DNA of 64,000 nucleotides from JARRON01 sp037383845 (GTDB taxonomy: Bacteria > Pseudomonadota > Gammaproteobacteria > Steroidobacterales > XN24), in NCBI GenBank assembly GCA_037383845.1, contig JARRON010000005.1, forward strand, positions 122,057 to 186,056. The letters run 5' to 3'. Positions 46,699 to 56,040 of this stretch are shown one piece after another. The notes beneath the pieces are model-generated. The model was not told the DNA's origin, ran no database searches, and saw nothing but the letters and a program-made list of their open reading frames with translations. Both the position numbers and the translations under genes were made by a program. Position 1 is the first letter of the stretch, and each line of letters opens with the position of its first letter.

Positions 46699-48870
46699 AT
46701 GCCTCGCCTGCCCGTATTTGCACTGCTGCTTGCGGCAGCCGGCCCGGCCTGGCCGGCGGATGAGCTGTGCCCCGGCCGCGGCCCCCTGCCCGAGCTCATC
46801 ATTCCGGAGAATGCCAACATCGAGGTCACGGCGGACAACGCCGAGGTGTCGCCGGAAGGAGAATCCGTTTTCCGCGGCAACGTGCGGGTCGAGCGTGGCC
46901 CGCAGGTCCTGGAAACCCAGGACGCCCGCTACGACCCCGCCACGGGCAAGGTCACCGTCGATTCCGGCGTGCGCTTCTCCCAGCCCGGGTTCGAGGTAGA
47001 GGCGGACACCCTGGACTACGAGCCGGCCACCGGCCAGGCCCGTCTGGGCGGCGGCCGATTCCTCGTGCCCCAGACCGGCGCCCGCGGCTCCGCGGCGCAG
47101 ATCCGCACCCGCTCGGACGAGCGGCTGGACCTGGACGACGTGACCTACACCACGTGCCCGGGAGACGAGCCCGACTGGCTGCTGGAAATCAATGAGCTGC
47201 GGATGGACACGGGGGACAGCGTCGGCGAGGCGGAAGACGTCAAGCTCGAGTTTCTGGGCGTGCCCGTCATTTACTGGCCCTACCTGTCCTTCCCGTTATC
47301 AGACGACCGGAAGTCAGGATTCCTGATTCCGGAGTTCGGCCAGTCGCAGCGAAGCGGCGTCGAGGTCTCCCTGCCTTACTACTTCAACCTTGCGCCGAAC
47401 CGCGACTACCTGCTGACCCCCGTGTATCTGCACAAGCGCGGGCTGCAGCTGAAGAACGAGCTCCGCTACCTGACCGACATCCACCGCGGGACCGTGGAGC
47501 TGGAATATCTCAACAGCGATGACGCACGGCCGGACAGCGGCCAGCGCAGCTACTTCAACCTCCAGCACCTGAGCCGGTTCGAATCCGGCGTACGCCTGGT
47601 CGCCGGTATCGAGGAGGTCTCCGACACCGACTACTTCCAGGACCTGGGCGCCGGCGTGACGAGCACCAGCCAGACGTACCTCGAACGCAACATCCTGGCG
47701 GAATACACGGGTCCCTACTGGCGCATACTGGCCCGGGCCCAGAACTTCCGCACCCTGGACCTGAGCATCCCGGAGGATCAGCGGCCGTACGCCCGGCTAC
47801 CCCAGGTTGGCGCGACCGGATTCTGGCGCAACGGCTTTCTCGGGGCCGACTGGCGGCTGCAGACCGAAGCGACGGTGTTCAGCCGCGACGTGGGCAACGA
47901 GGGCACGCGGCTGCTGTTTTCCCCGGGCGTCAGCTACCCTCTCGAGGGCCCCGGCTACTTCGTGATCCCCAGCGCGTCGGTACGCTACGTGGAATATCAC
48001 CTCTCGGAGCTGGGGCCGGAGGAGCGTGCCGCGCGCAACCTTGCCGCGCCGGTCCTGTCGGTGGACACCGGACTGATCTTCGAGCGTCCCGCCCGGCAGG
48101 GCGAATTCGTTCAGACGCTGGAGCCCCGCCTGCTGTACGCCTACATTCCCTTCCGGGAGCAGGACGACCTGCCGCTTTTCGACACGGGGCGGCCGGACTT
48201 CAACTACGTGCAGATGTTCCGGGCAAACCGGTTCCTGGGGGCCGACCGGATCGGCGACACCAACCAGATCAGCCTGGGGGTCACCAGCCGTCTGCTGGAC
48301 AACGCCTCGGGCCGGGAATTCCTGACAGCCAGCATCGGCAAGGCCTGGTACCTGGAGCCCCAGGAGGTCTTCCTGCCGGGCGAGCCGGTGATCAACCAGG
48401 ACAGCTCACCCATCGTCACGGAGCTGGGCCTGGGCCTGTTCCGCAGCTGGAACGCGGACATGGGATTCCAGTGGGACAATGACGACCAGGACACGCGGCT
48501 TGCCCAGTTCCGGGTCCAGTACCGGCCGGCGCGCAACCGCGTGGCCAACCTGTCCTACCGGTACCGGCCGGGGCTGCTGGAGGACCTGGGCGTCTCAGTG
48601 GGCTGGCCCATCTCGTCCCGATGGAGCTTCGCGGGGAACCTGGAGTACTCCCTCAGGGACAAAGCCACGGTGAACCGCCTGATCGGCTTCCAGTACGAGA
48701 GCTGCTGTTTCGCCGTCCGGCTCGGCACGTCCGAGCACGTCAGCCGACGGGACGGCACGACCGACACGTCCTACTGGCTGCAGCTCGAGTTCAAGGGCCT
48801 GGCGGGCATCGGAAGCAGCGCGAGAAGCCGGTTTGAGAGTGATATCCTTGGATACAACGTCTACGAATAG
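46699..48870 (+). CDS. lptD: LPS-assembly protein LptD
   Basis: A 723-residue outer-membrane translocon for lipopolysaccharide. The signal peptide ends at AWPA. The periplasmic beta-jellyroll includes IEVTADNAEVSPEGESVFRG; a 26-strand barrel follows. The disulfide cysteines are conserved in position: C24 and C153 in the N-terminal part, and C669-C670 (the paired CC near the C-terminus). The ATG at 46699 gives a proper signal peptide; the open frame runs upstream antisense to murU. First gene of lptD-surA-pdxA-rsmA. Confidence 0.97.
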   Translation: MPRLPVFALLLAAAGPAWPADELCPGRGPLPELIIPENANIEVTADNAEVSPEGESVFRGNVRVERGPQVLETQDARYDPATGKVTVDSGVRFSQPGFEVEADTLDYEPATGQARLGGGRFLVPQTGARGSAAQIRTRSDERLDLDDVTYTTCPGDEPDWLLEINELRMDTGDSVGEAEDVKLEFLGVPVIYWPYLSFPLSDDRKSGFLIPEFGQSQRSGVEVSLPYYFNLAPNRDYLLTPVYLHKRGLQLKNELRYLTDIHRGTVELEYLNSDDARPDSGQRSYFNLQHLSRFESGVRLVAGIEEVSDTDYFQDLGAGVTSTSQTYLERNILAEYTGPYWRILARAQNFRTLDLSIPEDQRPYARLPQVGATGFWRNGFLGADWRLQTEATVFSRDVGNEGTRLLFSPGVSYPLEGPGYFVIPSASVRYVEYHLSELGPEERAARNLAAPVLSVDTGLIFERPARQGEFVQTLEPRLLYAYIPFREQDDLPLFDTGRPDFNYVQMFRANRFLGADRIGDTNQISLGVTSRLLDNASGREFLTASIGKAWYLEPQEVFLPGEPVINQDSSPIVTELGLGLFRSWNADMGFQWDNDDQDTRLAQFRVQYRPARNRVANLSYRYRPGLLEDLGVSVGWPISSRWSFAGNLEYSLRDKATVNRLIGFQYESCCFAVRLGTSEHVSRRDGTTDTSYWLQLEFKGLAGIGSSARSRFESDILGYNVYE

Positions 48871-48877
48871 TCCGTCC

Positions 48878-50155
48878 ATGCTTTCCCGACTGACCCTTTG
48901 TCTCCTCGCGGCGCTGGCCGCGGGGAACGCCCACGCGCAGGCCGTCCTCGACCGGATCGTGGCCGTCGTAAATGACGGCGTCGTCCTGGAATCGGAACTG
49001 GACGCCCAGGTGGAAATCATCACCGCCCAGCTCAGGGCCCAGGGCACCCGGCTGCCGCCTCCGGACGTGGTCCGGGAGCAGGTTCTGGAGAACCTCATCG
49101 TCCAGCAGGTTCAGCTGCAGCGGGCGGAGCGGCTCGGCATCCGGATTGTCGATGAGCAGCTCAACGCGACCCTGCAGCGCATTGCGTCCGCCAACGGCAT
49201 CAGCCTCTCGGAACTGCCCCAGGCCATGGCCACGGAAGGCCTGGACTACCGCCAGTATCGGGAGCAGGTGCGGCGGGAGCTGACCATCGAGGCCCTTCGC
49301 CAGCGGGACGTCGTGGCGAAGATCGCGGTCACCGAGCGGGAGATCCAGCGGTGGCTGGAGCGGGAGGAAGCGAGCGCTGACGAGCGCACCGAGTACGACA
49401 TCTCCCAGATCCTGGTGGCCCTCCCCAGGGACGTCAGCGTGGGCGAGGCGGCTGCCGCGGAAGCGCGCATCAACGATCTTCACACGCGGCTGCTCAACGG
49501 CGAGGACTTCGCCGAACTGGCCGTGTCCAGTTCCGACGGACAGCAGGCGCTCAATGGCGGCAGGCTGGGCTGGCGCGTGGGCAACCAGATCCCCGCCCAG
49601 TTCCAGGAGGTCATCACCAGCCTCAAGCCCGGCGAGATCAGTGACCCGGTCCGGAGCCCCAGCGGTTTCCACATTTTCAGGGTGAACGACACCCGCGGCG
49701 GCACGGAGCAGGTGGTCCAGCTCCAGTCCCACGCCCGCCACATCCTGCTGCGTACGAACGAAATCCTGGACGACGAGGCGGTGCGCGCCCAGCTGGAGCG
49801 CCTTCGTGAGCGTATTCTCGAGGGCGAGTCTTTCGAGGACATCGCCCGCCTGGAGTCCGAGGACCCAGGCACCGCCACCGCCGGGGGCGACCTGGGCTGG
49901 AACCCTCCCGGGACCTTCGTCCCGGAATTCGAGCGCCAGCTGGACACGCTCGAGCCCGGGGAAATCAGCGAGCCTTTCAAGAGTCCTTTCGGCTGGCACA
50001 TCGTCCAGCTGCTGGAGCGGGGCGAGCGGGACACCACCGAAGAGGTCCGGCGTCGTAACGCCATCCAGGCCATCCGGGCCAGCAAGCAGGAGCAGGAGAC
50101 GGAGCTCTGGCTGCGCCAGCTGCGGGACGAGGCCTGGGTCGAGATACGGAGCTGA
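48878..50155 (+). CDS. surA: Periplasmic chaperone SurA
   Basis: A 425-residue chaperone and peptidyl-prolyl isomerase for outer-membrane proteins. The signal peptide ends GNAHA; the N-terminal chaperone domain has the DRIVAVVNDGVVLESELDAQ start. Two parvulin domains follow, at about residues 180-280 (EYDISQILVALP, GGRLGWR) and 285-395 (SHARHILLR, GGDLGWNPPGTF). The start at ATG 48878 gives a standard signal peptide; one at 48833 overlaps lptD and adds 15 residues. Confidence 0.96.
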   Translation: MLSRLTLCLLAALAAGNAHAQAVLDRIVAVVNDGVVLESELDAQVEIITAQLRAQGTRLPPPDVVREQVLENLIVQQVQLQRAERLGIRIVDEQLNATLQRIASANGISLSELPQAMATEGLDYRQYREQVRRELTIEALRQRDVVAKIAVTEREIQRWLEREEASADERTEYDISQILVALPRDVSVGEAAAAEARINDLHTRLLNGEDFAELAVSSSDGQQALNGGRLGWRVGNQIPAQFQEVITSLKPGEISDPVRSPSGFHIFRVNDTRGGTEQVVQLQSHARHILLRTNEILDDEAVRAQLERLRERILEGESFEDIARLESEDPGTATAGGDLGWNPPGTFVPEFERQLDTLEPGEISEPFKSPFGWHIVQLLERGERDTTEEVRRRNAIQAIRASKQEQETELWLRQLRDEAWVEIRS

Positions 50156-50165
50156 TCCCACGCCC

Positions 50166-51152
50166 GTGAGCCGCCAGCCCGCTATCGGTCTCACCGCCGG
50201 CGAGCCGGCGGGCGTCGGGCCTGAACTGTGCCTGGCCGTCGCCGCCCGCGAATGGCCGTGCCGGCTCGCTGCCTTCGGTCCCCTGGAACACCTCCGGGAC
50301 CTGGCCGCCAGGCTCAGCGCCGGCGTGACCGTGCGAGGCGTAGACTCGCCCGGACCCCACCGGGCCGGGGAGCTCCAGGTGATGGACATTCCCCTGGCCG
50401 CGCCGGTGGCGCCGGGCCGCCCGGACCCGGCCAACGCGCCCGCCGTGCTGGAGACGCTTCGCCGGGCGGCAGCCGGCTGCCAGACGGGCCGCCTGGACGC
50501 CATGGTCACCGCCCCCGTCCAGAAAGCCGTCCTGGCCATGCCGGGCAGGCCGTTCTCCGGTCACACCGAATTCCTCGCGGATATCACCGGCGGCCACCCC
50601 GTGATGATGCTCACCGCCGGCGATCTCCGGGTGGCGCTGGCCACCACTCACCTGCCGCTGTCAGCGGTCCCCGGTGCCATCACCGCGGACCGGCTGGAGC
50701 AGGTGATCCGCGTCCTCGTCACCGACCTCCGAACCCGGTTCGGCATCGCCCGGCCCCGGGTGCTCGTGGCGGGACTCAACCCCCACGCCGGGGAATCCGG
50801 GCAGCTCGGCGACGAGGAGATCCGTGTCATTGCCCCGCTGATTCGCCGCCTCGTGGACGAAGGCATGGACCTGTCGGGGCCCTTGCCGGCCGATACGATC
50901 TTTACCCCCTCCCGCCTGGAGAACGCCGACGCAGTCCTTGCCATGTACCACGACCAGGGCCTGCCCGTACTGAAGTACGCGGGCTTCGGCAGGGCGGTGA
51001 ACGTCACCCTGGGCCTGCCCATCATCCGGACCTCCGTGGACCACGGCACGGCGCTGGACATCGCCGGCCGCGGCGAGGCAGACCCCGGCAGCCTGGAGGC
51101 CGCCCTGGACCTGGCCCTCGGGATGGCATTCCGGCGCGCATCCGCAGGCTAG
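50166..51152 (+). CDS. pdxA: 4-hydroxythreonine-4-phosphate dehydrogenase
   Basis: A 328-residue NAD(P)-dependent enzyme of the DXP-dependent pyridoxal phosphate route. IGLTAGEPAGVGPEL, the metal-binding His in TTHLPLSAVPGAIT, GLNPHAGESGQLGDEE and YHDQGLPVLKYAGFGRAVN are conserved. GTG start 10 nt after surA. It makes the cofactor used by the many PLP enzymes in this window. Confidence 0.96.
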   Translation: MSRQPAIGLTAGEPAGVGPELCLAVAAREWPCRLAAFGPLEHLRDLAARLSAGVTVRGVDSPGPHRAGELQVMDIPLAAPVAPGRPDPANAPAVLETLRRAAAGCQTGRLDAMVTAPVQKAVLAMPGRPFSGHTEFLADITGGHPVMMLTAGDLRVALATTHLPLSAVPGAITADRLEQVIRVLVTDLRTRFGIARPRVLVAGLNPHAGESGQLGDEEIRVIAPLIRRLVDEGMDLSGPLPADTIFTPSRLENADAVLAMYHDQGLPVLKYAGFGRAVNVTLGLPIIRTSVDHGTALDIAGRGEADPGSLEAALDLALGMAFRRASAG

Positions 51153-51236
51153 GCGGACCCGGTCAGGCACCGGCCTGTGCACCCGCCGGGCGGGCGGCGC
51201 ATAATCTTCGCCCGGCTCATCCCCGTCGATCCCGCC

Positions 51237-52016
51237 TTGAACCACCGCCCCCGGAAGCGCTTTGGGCAGAACTTCCTCCACGATCAGGGAGTGATCCGGC
51301 GCATCCTGGATGCGCTGGATCCCCGGCCGGGCGAGAACCTCGTGGAGATCGGACCTGGGGAAGGCGCCCTGACCCGGCCGCTCCTGGAGAGCGCCGGGAA
51401 TCTCACGGTGATCGAGCTGGACCGGGACCTGGCCGGCCGACTTGCGCAGTGGCCCGAGGCCGGCGAGACCCTGACGGTGGTCCAGGGCGATGCCCTCCGG
51501 CTGGACCTGGCGCGGCTGGCCCCGGCCGGGCAACGCCTTCGCCTGGTGGGCAACCTTCCCTACAACATCTCCACGCCCCTGCTGTTCCGGTTTCTCGGAC
51601 AGCGCGGCATCATCCGGGACATGCACTTCATGCTCCAGCGGGAGGTCGTGGAGCGCATGGCCGCACGCCCCGGTTCCAAGACCTACGGCCGGCTGACGGT
51701 CATGCTGGCAGCAGGCTGCCGGGTAGAGCGGCTGTTCGATGTCGGCCCCGGCGCCTTCCGTCCTCCGCCGAAAGTCTGGTCCAGCGTCGTGCGTCTGGTG
51801 CCGTGGAACGCCCCGCCGTTTCCCCTTCCCGACCCGGAGCGCTTCGCTGCCGTGGTGCGGGCGGCGTTCGCCCAGCGACGAAAGACCCTCCGTAACGCCC
51901 TCTCCGGGTTCGTCGACGAAGACGCCATGCGGGCCGCAGGCATCGACCCCGGCCAGCGGGCGGAGCAGCTGGCCCCGGAGGATTTCGCCCGGCTGGCGGC
52001 CGGCGGAGCGGGCTGA
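51237..52016 (+). CDS. rsmA: 16S rRNA dimethyladenosine transferase
   Basis: A 259-residue enzyme that dimethylates A1518 and A1519 in the 16S rRNA. It has KRFGQNFLHD, the SAM loop EIGPGEGALT and catalytic NLPYNIS. The conserved N-terminus NHRPRKRFGQ begins right after a TTG at 51237, so I take TTG as the start. A GTG at 51177 would add 20 unconserved residues. The spacer has a CATAAT hexamer (51200-51205) but no matching -35. Confidence 0.92.
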   Translation: MNHRPRKRFGQNFLHDQGVIRRILDALDPRPGENLVEIGPGEGALTRPLLESAGNLTVIELDRDLAGRLAQWPEAGETLTVVQGDALRLDLARLAPAGQRLRLVGNLPYNISTPLLFRFLGQRGIIRDMHFMLQREVVERMAARPGSKTYGRLTVMLAAGCRVERLFDVGPGAFRPPPKVWSSVVRLVPWNAPPFPLPDPERFAAVVRAAFAQRRKTLRNALSGFVDEDAMRAAGIDPGQRAEQLAPEDFARLAAGGAG

Positions 52017-52035
52017 GGGCCGGACCCGCCGCCGC

Positions 52036-52041
52036 TATAAT
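52036..52041 (+). promoter_or_regulatory. Consensus -10 hexamer before the universal stress gene
   Basis: A perfect TATAAT lies 29 nt upstream of the ATG at 52070, in the short spacer after rsmA. No good -35 hexamer lies at 17 nt, so an activator or extended recognition may be needed. It suggests the stress gene has its own promoter. Confidence 0.45.
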
Positions 52042-52069
52042 TGGGACAGCTGCCAGCGGAGATTTCGTC

Positions 52070-52501
52070 ATGCCCTACAAGCGCATCCTCGTGGGACTGG
52101 ACCTGGGTGAGCACAGTGACCGTGTCCTGGAGCGGGCCAGGGAGATCGCCGGCCTCACGGGCGGTAAGCTGCGGCTGCTGCACATCGTGGAATACGTGCC
52201 GGTGGAACCCATGGGCGAGGCCCTGCTGCCGGCGGTGAACATCGAGGAAGAGCTGGTTTCCGGCGCCCGCACCCGGCTCACCGAGCTCGCAGAGCGATCC
52301 GGCCTGGCGGAGGCCGAGCGCGGCGTCGTGGCCGGCACCATCAAGACCGAACTGGTCCGGGAAGCGCGGGAATGGTCTGCCGACCTGGTCGTGCTGGGCA
52401 GCCGGGAGCGGCACGGCCTGGCCCTGATCGTCAACCTGACCGAGGACGCGGTCCTGCACGGGGCACCCTGCGACGTGCTGGCAGTGCGGCTCCCGGCATG
52501 A
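52070..52501 (+). CDS. Universal stress protein UspA family
   Basis: A 143-residue single-domain Usp. RILVGLDLGEHSDRVLERA and the VVLGSRERHGLALIVNLTEDAVLHGAPCDVLAV end are typical. The ATP-binding GxxxxGxxxGS motif of the UspFG group is not evident, since the loop reads GSRERHGL, so it resembles the non-ATP-binding UspA type. Located between rsmA and apaG, where most relatives have no gene. Confidence 0.93.
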   Translation: MPYKRILVGLDLGEHSDRVLERAREIAGLTGGKLRLLHIVEYVPVEPMGEALLPAVNIEEELVSGARTRLTELAERSGLAEAERGVVAGTIKTELVREAREWSADLVVLGSRERHGLALIVNLTEDAVLHGAPCDVLAVRLPA

Positions 52502-52535
52502 CCGTCTTCCCGAGCCTCCCGGGCGGACTTCGCCG

Positions 52536-52910
52536 ATGAGCGAGCACCAGATCCGGGTGCAGGTCCGCACCCGATACCTGGAGCCCCGTTCCGATCCCGG
52601 GGAAGCCGTGTTCGCGTTCTCCTACACCGTGGAGATCCGCAACGAGGGCACCGTCGCGGCCCAGCTGCTGTCGCGCCACTGGATCATCACCGACGCCGAC
52701 GGACGGGTGCAGGAAGTCCGCGGTCCCGGCGTGGTGGGCGAGCAGCCACGCATCCCGCCCGGGGAAACCTTCACCTATTCCAGCGGCGCGGTCATTGCGA
52801 CGCCGGTGGGCTCCATGAGGGGCAGCTACCACATGGTGGACGACAAAGGCCGGGAGTTCGAAGCGCCCATCGCCCCCTTCACCCTGGCCAGGCCCGGCGC
52901 ACTCCACTGA
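52536..52910 (+). CDS. apaG: ApaG protein
   Basis: A 124-residue fibronectin-III-like protein (DUF525). YLEPRSDPGEAVFAFSYTVEI, LLSRHWIITDADG, GVVGEQPRIPPGETFTYSSG and GSMRGSYHMVD are the family signature. Role uncertain, linked to Co2+/Mg2+ tolerance in enterics. Its stop overlaps the apaH start by 1 bp. Confidence 0.95.
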   Translation: MSEHQIRVQVRTRYLEPRSDPGEAVFAFSYTVEIRNEGTVAAQLLSRHWIITDADGRVQEVRGPGVVGEQPRIPPGETFTYSSGAVIATPVGSMRGSYHMVDDKGREFEAPIAPFTLARPGALH

Positions 52911-53764
52911 TGGCGGTCTACGCCATCGGCGACCTGCAGGGATGCCTGGATCCCCTGCGGAGGCTGCTGGACCGGCTGGACTTTGATACGGCCCGCGACC
53001 AGGTCTGGTTCTGCGGCGACCTGGTCAACCGCGGGCCCAGCTCCCTGGAGACCCTGCGTTTCGTGAAGCGCCTGGGTGACTCTGCGGTGTCCGTGCTGGG
53101 CAACCACGATCTCCACCTGCTGGCCGTCGCTTTCGATCCCGCCCGATCGCCCCGCTCCCGGGATACCCTGGAACCGATCCTCGACGCCCCCGACCGGGAC
53201 GAGCTGCTGGAATGGCTCCGGCGTCGTCCGCTGCTGCACCACGACGATGCCGTGGGCTACACGATGGTCCACGCCGGGCTGCCGCCCCAGTGGACCCTCG
53301 ACGATGCCCAGAGCGCGGCCGGAGAGCTGGAGTCGGTCCTGGCGGGCCCGGAGTTCATCGGGTTTCTCCGGAACATGTACGGCGACCGGCCAGACCGCTG
53401 GTCACCGGAACTCCGGGGCATGGAACGGCTGCGGTTCATCGTCAACTGCTTTACGCGGCTGAGGTACTGCCGGACCGACGGCCGGCTGGACCTCGACGAG
53501 AAAGGCCCCCCCGGGAGGGCCTCCGCCGAGCTGACCCCTTGGTTCCGGGCACCCGGGCGGCGCAGCCGGGGGCTTCGTATCGTCTTCGGACACTGGTCCA
53601 CCCTGGGCGAGGTGAGCGACGAGGGCGTCTTCGCCCTGGATTCCGGCTGCGTCTGGGGAGGCCGCCTGACGGCGCTCAAACTCGACGGCGCACCGGAGCG
53701 GGTGTGGGTGGAGTGTGGCCCCGACCTTGCACCGCCGCAGGTGCAGCGCCGGCCGGGACGCTAG
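52910..53764 (+). CDS. apaH: Diadenosine tetraphosphatase
   Basis: A 284-residue metallophosphatase that symmetrically hydrolyses Ap4A and removes Np4A caps from RNA. Metal motifs are AIGDLQGC, CGDLVNRGP and GNHDLHLL, with the His in MVHAGLPP and FGHW. It starts with the first ATG after apaG. The catabolic operon begins 27 nt downstream. Confidence 0.96.
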   Translation: MAVYAIGDLQGCLDPLRRLLDRLDFDTARDQVWFCGDLVNRGPSSLETLRFVKRLGDSAVSVLGNHDLHLLAVAFDPARSPRSRDTLEPILDAPDRDELLEWLRRRPLLHHDDAVGYTMVHAGLPPQWTLDDAQSAAGELESVLAGPEFIGFLRNMYGDRPDRWSPELRGMERLRFIVNCFTRLRYCRTDGRLDLDEKGPPGRASAELTPWFRAPGRRSRGLRIVFGHWSTLGEVSDEGVFALDSGCVWGGRLTALKLDGAPERVWVECGPDLAPPQVQRRPGR

Positions 53765-53791
53765 AATGCCGGCGATGAACCGGGAGGCCCC

Positions 53792-54574
53792 ATGGAAATC
53801 AGCCTGAAACAACGGCGCGCGGTCGTCTGCGGCGCCAGCCGCGGCATCGGCCGGGCGGTCGCCCTGGTCCTGGCGGAATGCGGTGCGGAGCTGGTAGTCC
53901 TGGCCCGCAGCGAAGACGCCCTGGGCACGCTGGTGGAAGGCCTGCCCGGCGGCGCCCGCCGCCACCGGTCACGGGCCGTAGACTTCAACGACACGTCGGC
54001 CACGGCCGACGTCTTCGCCGGGATCGCCGGCGAGGGCCCGGTTCACGTCCTGGTGAACAACACCGGGGGCCCGCCGGCAGGACGGGCCTTCGATGCGGCG
54101 CCGGACGACTACCTGGCCGCCTTCCGGCAGCATCTGGTCGCCGCCCAGCTGGCGGCCCGGGCGCTGGTCCCGGGCATGCAGGCGGAAGGCTACGGCCGGA
54201 TCGTCAACATCATTTCCACGTCGGTGAAAGAGCCCATCCCTGGTCTCGGCGTGTCCAATACCATCCGGGGGGCCATGGCCAGCTGGGCCAAGACCCTTTC
54301 CCGGGAGCTGGCGGCCGACGGCATCACCGTGAACAACGTCCTGCCGGGGTTCACCGCCACGGAGCGGCTGGACTACCTGTTCCGGCAGCGGGCGGCGAAA
54401 TCCGGCGGCAGCCCGGAACAGATGGCCGAGGCCGCCCGCGCGCAGGTCCCTGCCGGGCGGTTCGCACGGCCGGAGGAGACGGCGTGGGCCGTGGCCTTCC
54501 TGGTCTCGGATCGCGCCGCGTACATCAACGGCGTGAGCCTGCCCGTGGACGGGGGAAGGACGGGCTGCCTCTAG
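53792..54574 (+). CDS. SDR-family protein with non-standard active site, first gene of the kynurenine operon
   Basis: A 260-residue Rossmann protein of the short-chain dehydrogenase family. The cofactor loop is CGASRGIG (13-20) and NNTGG (89-93) is kept. The active site is unusual: Ser142 is present, but the YxxxK motif reads S155-N-T-I-R159, so catalytic Tyr and Lys are replaced. A small SDR subgroup with SNxxR is known to me only by pattern. It has a GGGAGG ribosome binding site and its stop touches the ATG of the dehydrogenase gene. The role in the pathway is unknown. Confidence 0.9.
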   Translation: MEISLKQRRAVVCGASRGIGRAVALVLAECGAELVVLARSEDALGTLVEGLPGGARRHRSRAVDFNDTSATADVFAGIAGEGPVHVLVNNTGGPPAGRAFDAAPDDYLAAFRQHLVAAQLAARALVPGMQAEGYGRIVNIISTSVKEPIPGLGVSNTIRGAMASWAKTLSRELAADGITVNNVLPGFTATERLDYLFRQRAAKSGGSPEQMAEAARAQVPAGRFARPEETAWAVAFLVSDRAAYINGVSLPVDGGRTGCL

Positions 54575-56032
54575 ATGGCCCCCGACGATCACCGGATCCG
54601 GAACTTCATCGACGGGCGCTTCCGCGATCCGGCCTCCGGCGCCTGGCTGGACGTGTACGAGCCGGCCACCGGGCAGGCCCGGGGCCAGGTGGCGGACGCG
54701 GACGAGGGGGACCTGGCGGCCGCCGTGGACGCGGCCCGGCGGGCGTTTCCCGGCTGGCGGGATGCCGGCGCGGAAGAGCGATCACGCTGGCTTCTGGCGC
54801 TGGCCGACGCCGTGGAGGCCAACGCCGACGCGCTGGCGGCAGCGGAATCCGCCGACACCGGCAAGCCCCTGTCCCTGGCCCGGACGGTGGACATCCCCCG
54901 GGTCGCACAGAACCTGCGCTTCTTCGCCGCTGCCGCGACGCAGTTCGCCAGCGAGTCCCATGCCATGGGCCAGGCCGTCAACTACACCCTGAGGCAGCCC
55001 CACGGCGTGGTGGGCTGCATCTCCCCCTGGAACCTGCCGCTTTACCTGCTGACCTGGAAGATCGCCCCGGCCCTGGCGGCGGGCAACACGGTGATCGCCA
55101 AGCCGTCGGAACTGACGCCGGTCTCCGCAGCAATCTTCTGCCGGCTGGCCGCCGAGGCCGGCCTGCCCCCGGGCGTACTCAACGTGCTCCACGGCCGCGG
55201 GCCGGGCATCGGCGCGGCCCTGGTCAGCCATCCGGAGATCCGCGCGGTCTCCTTCACAGGGGGCACCGCCACCGGCGCGGCCATCGCCGCCGCCGCGGCG
55301 CCGCATTTCCGCAAGCTGTCCCTCGAACTGGGCGGCAAGAACCCCGCTGTGGTCTTCGCCGACTGCGACTTCGACACCGCACTGGAGGGCGTACTCCGGT
55401 CCGCCTATACCAACCAGGGCCAGGTATGCATGTGCGGCTCCCGGATCCTCGTGGAGGCGCCGCTGTACGAGCGTTTCCGCGAAGCGTTCGTCGAGCGGGT
55501 CCGGGCCCTGAAAGTGGGCGATCCCCTGTCGCCGGATACGGACCAGGGCGCCCTGGTGTCCCGGGCGCACCGCGAGAAAGTCCTCGACGCCATCGAAACC
55601 GCCCGTGCCGAGGGCGGCCGTCTGCTCTGCGGCGGCGAGGCCGTCGTGCCCGACTCGGACCGCTGCCGGAGAGGCTGGTTCGTCTCCCCGGCGGTGCTGG
55701 AAGGACTGGGCCAGGACTGCCGGACCAACCGGGAAGAGATCTTCGGCCCCGTGGCCAGCCTGCAATCCTTCGCCGGCGAGGCCGAGGCCCTGTCCCTGGC
55801 CAACGACGTGCCTTACGGGCTGGCCGCCTCGGTGTGGAGTCGCGACGTGGGCCGCTGCCACCGCATGGCGGCGCAGCTGGAAGCCGGCCTGGTGTGGGTG
55901 AACTGCTGGATGCTCCGGGACCTGCGCACACCCCTGGGCGGCATGAAGGCATCCGGCCTGGGCCGGGAGGGCGGGTTCGAGGCCATGCGGTTTTTTACCG
56001 AAGCCCGTAACGTTTGCGTCAGCTACCAGTGA
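54575..56032 (+). CDS. 2-aminomuconate 6-semialdehyde dehydrogenase
   Basis: A 485-residue NAD-dependent aldehyde dehydrogenase. CISPWNLPLYLLTWKIAPAL, LELGGKNP and the catalytic Cys in GQVCMCGSRI are conserved. The W-N-L-P-L-Y-L-x-T-W pattern is characteristic of aminomuconate/hydroxymuconic semialdehyde dehydrogenases. It oxidises the semialdehyde formed by ACMSD to 2-aminomuconate. It starts directly after the SDR stop codon. Context with the deaminase, dioxygenase and decarboxylase genes makes the assignment strong. Confidence 0.92.
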   Translation: MAPDDHRIRNFIDGRFRDPASGAWLDVYEPATGQARGQVADADEGDLAAAVDAARRAFPGWRDAGAEERSRWLLALADAVEANADALAAAESADTGKPLSLARTVDIPRVAQNLRFFAAAATQFASESHAMGQAVNYTLRQPHGVVGCISPWNLPLYLLTWKIAPALAAGNTVIAKPSELTPVSAAIFCRLAAEAGLPPGVLNVLHGRGPGIGAALVSHPEIRAVSFTGGTATGAAIAAAAAPHFRKLSLELGGKNPAVVFADCDFDTALEGVLRSAYTNQGQVCMCGSRILVEAPLYERFREAFVERVRALKVGDPLSPDTDQGALVSRAHREKVLDAIETARAEGGRLLCGGEAVVPDSDRCRRGWFVSPAVLEGLGQDCRTNREEIFGPVASLQSFAGEAEALSLANDVPYGLAASVWSRDVGRCHRMAAQLEAGLVWVNCWMLRDLRTPLGGMKASGLGREGGFEAMRFFTEARNVCVSYQ

Positions 56033-56040
56033 GTCCGACC

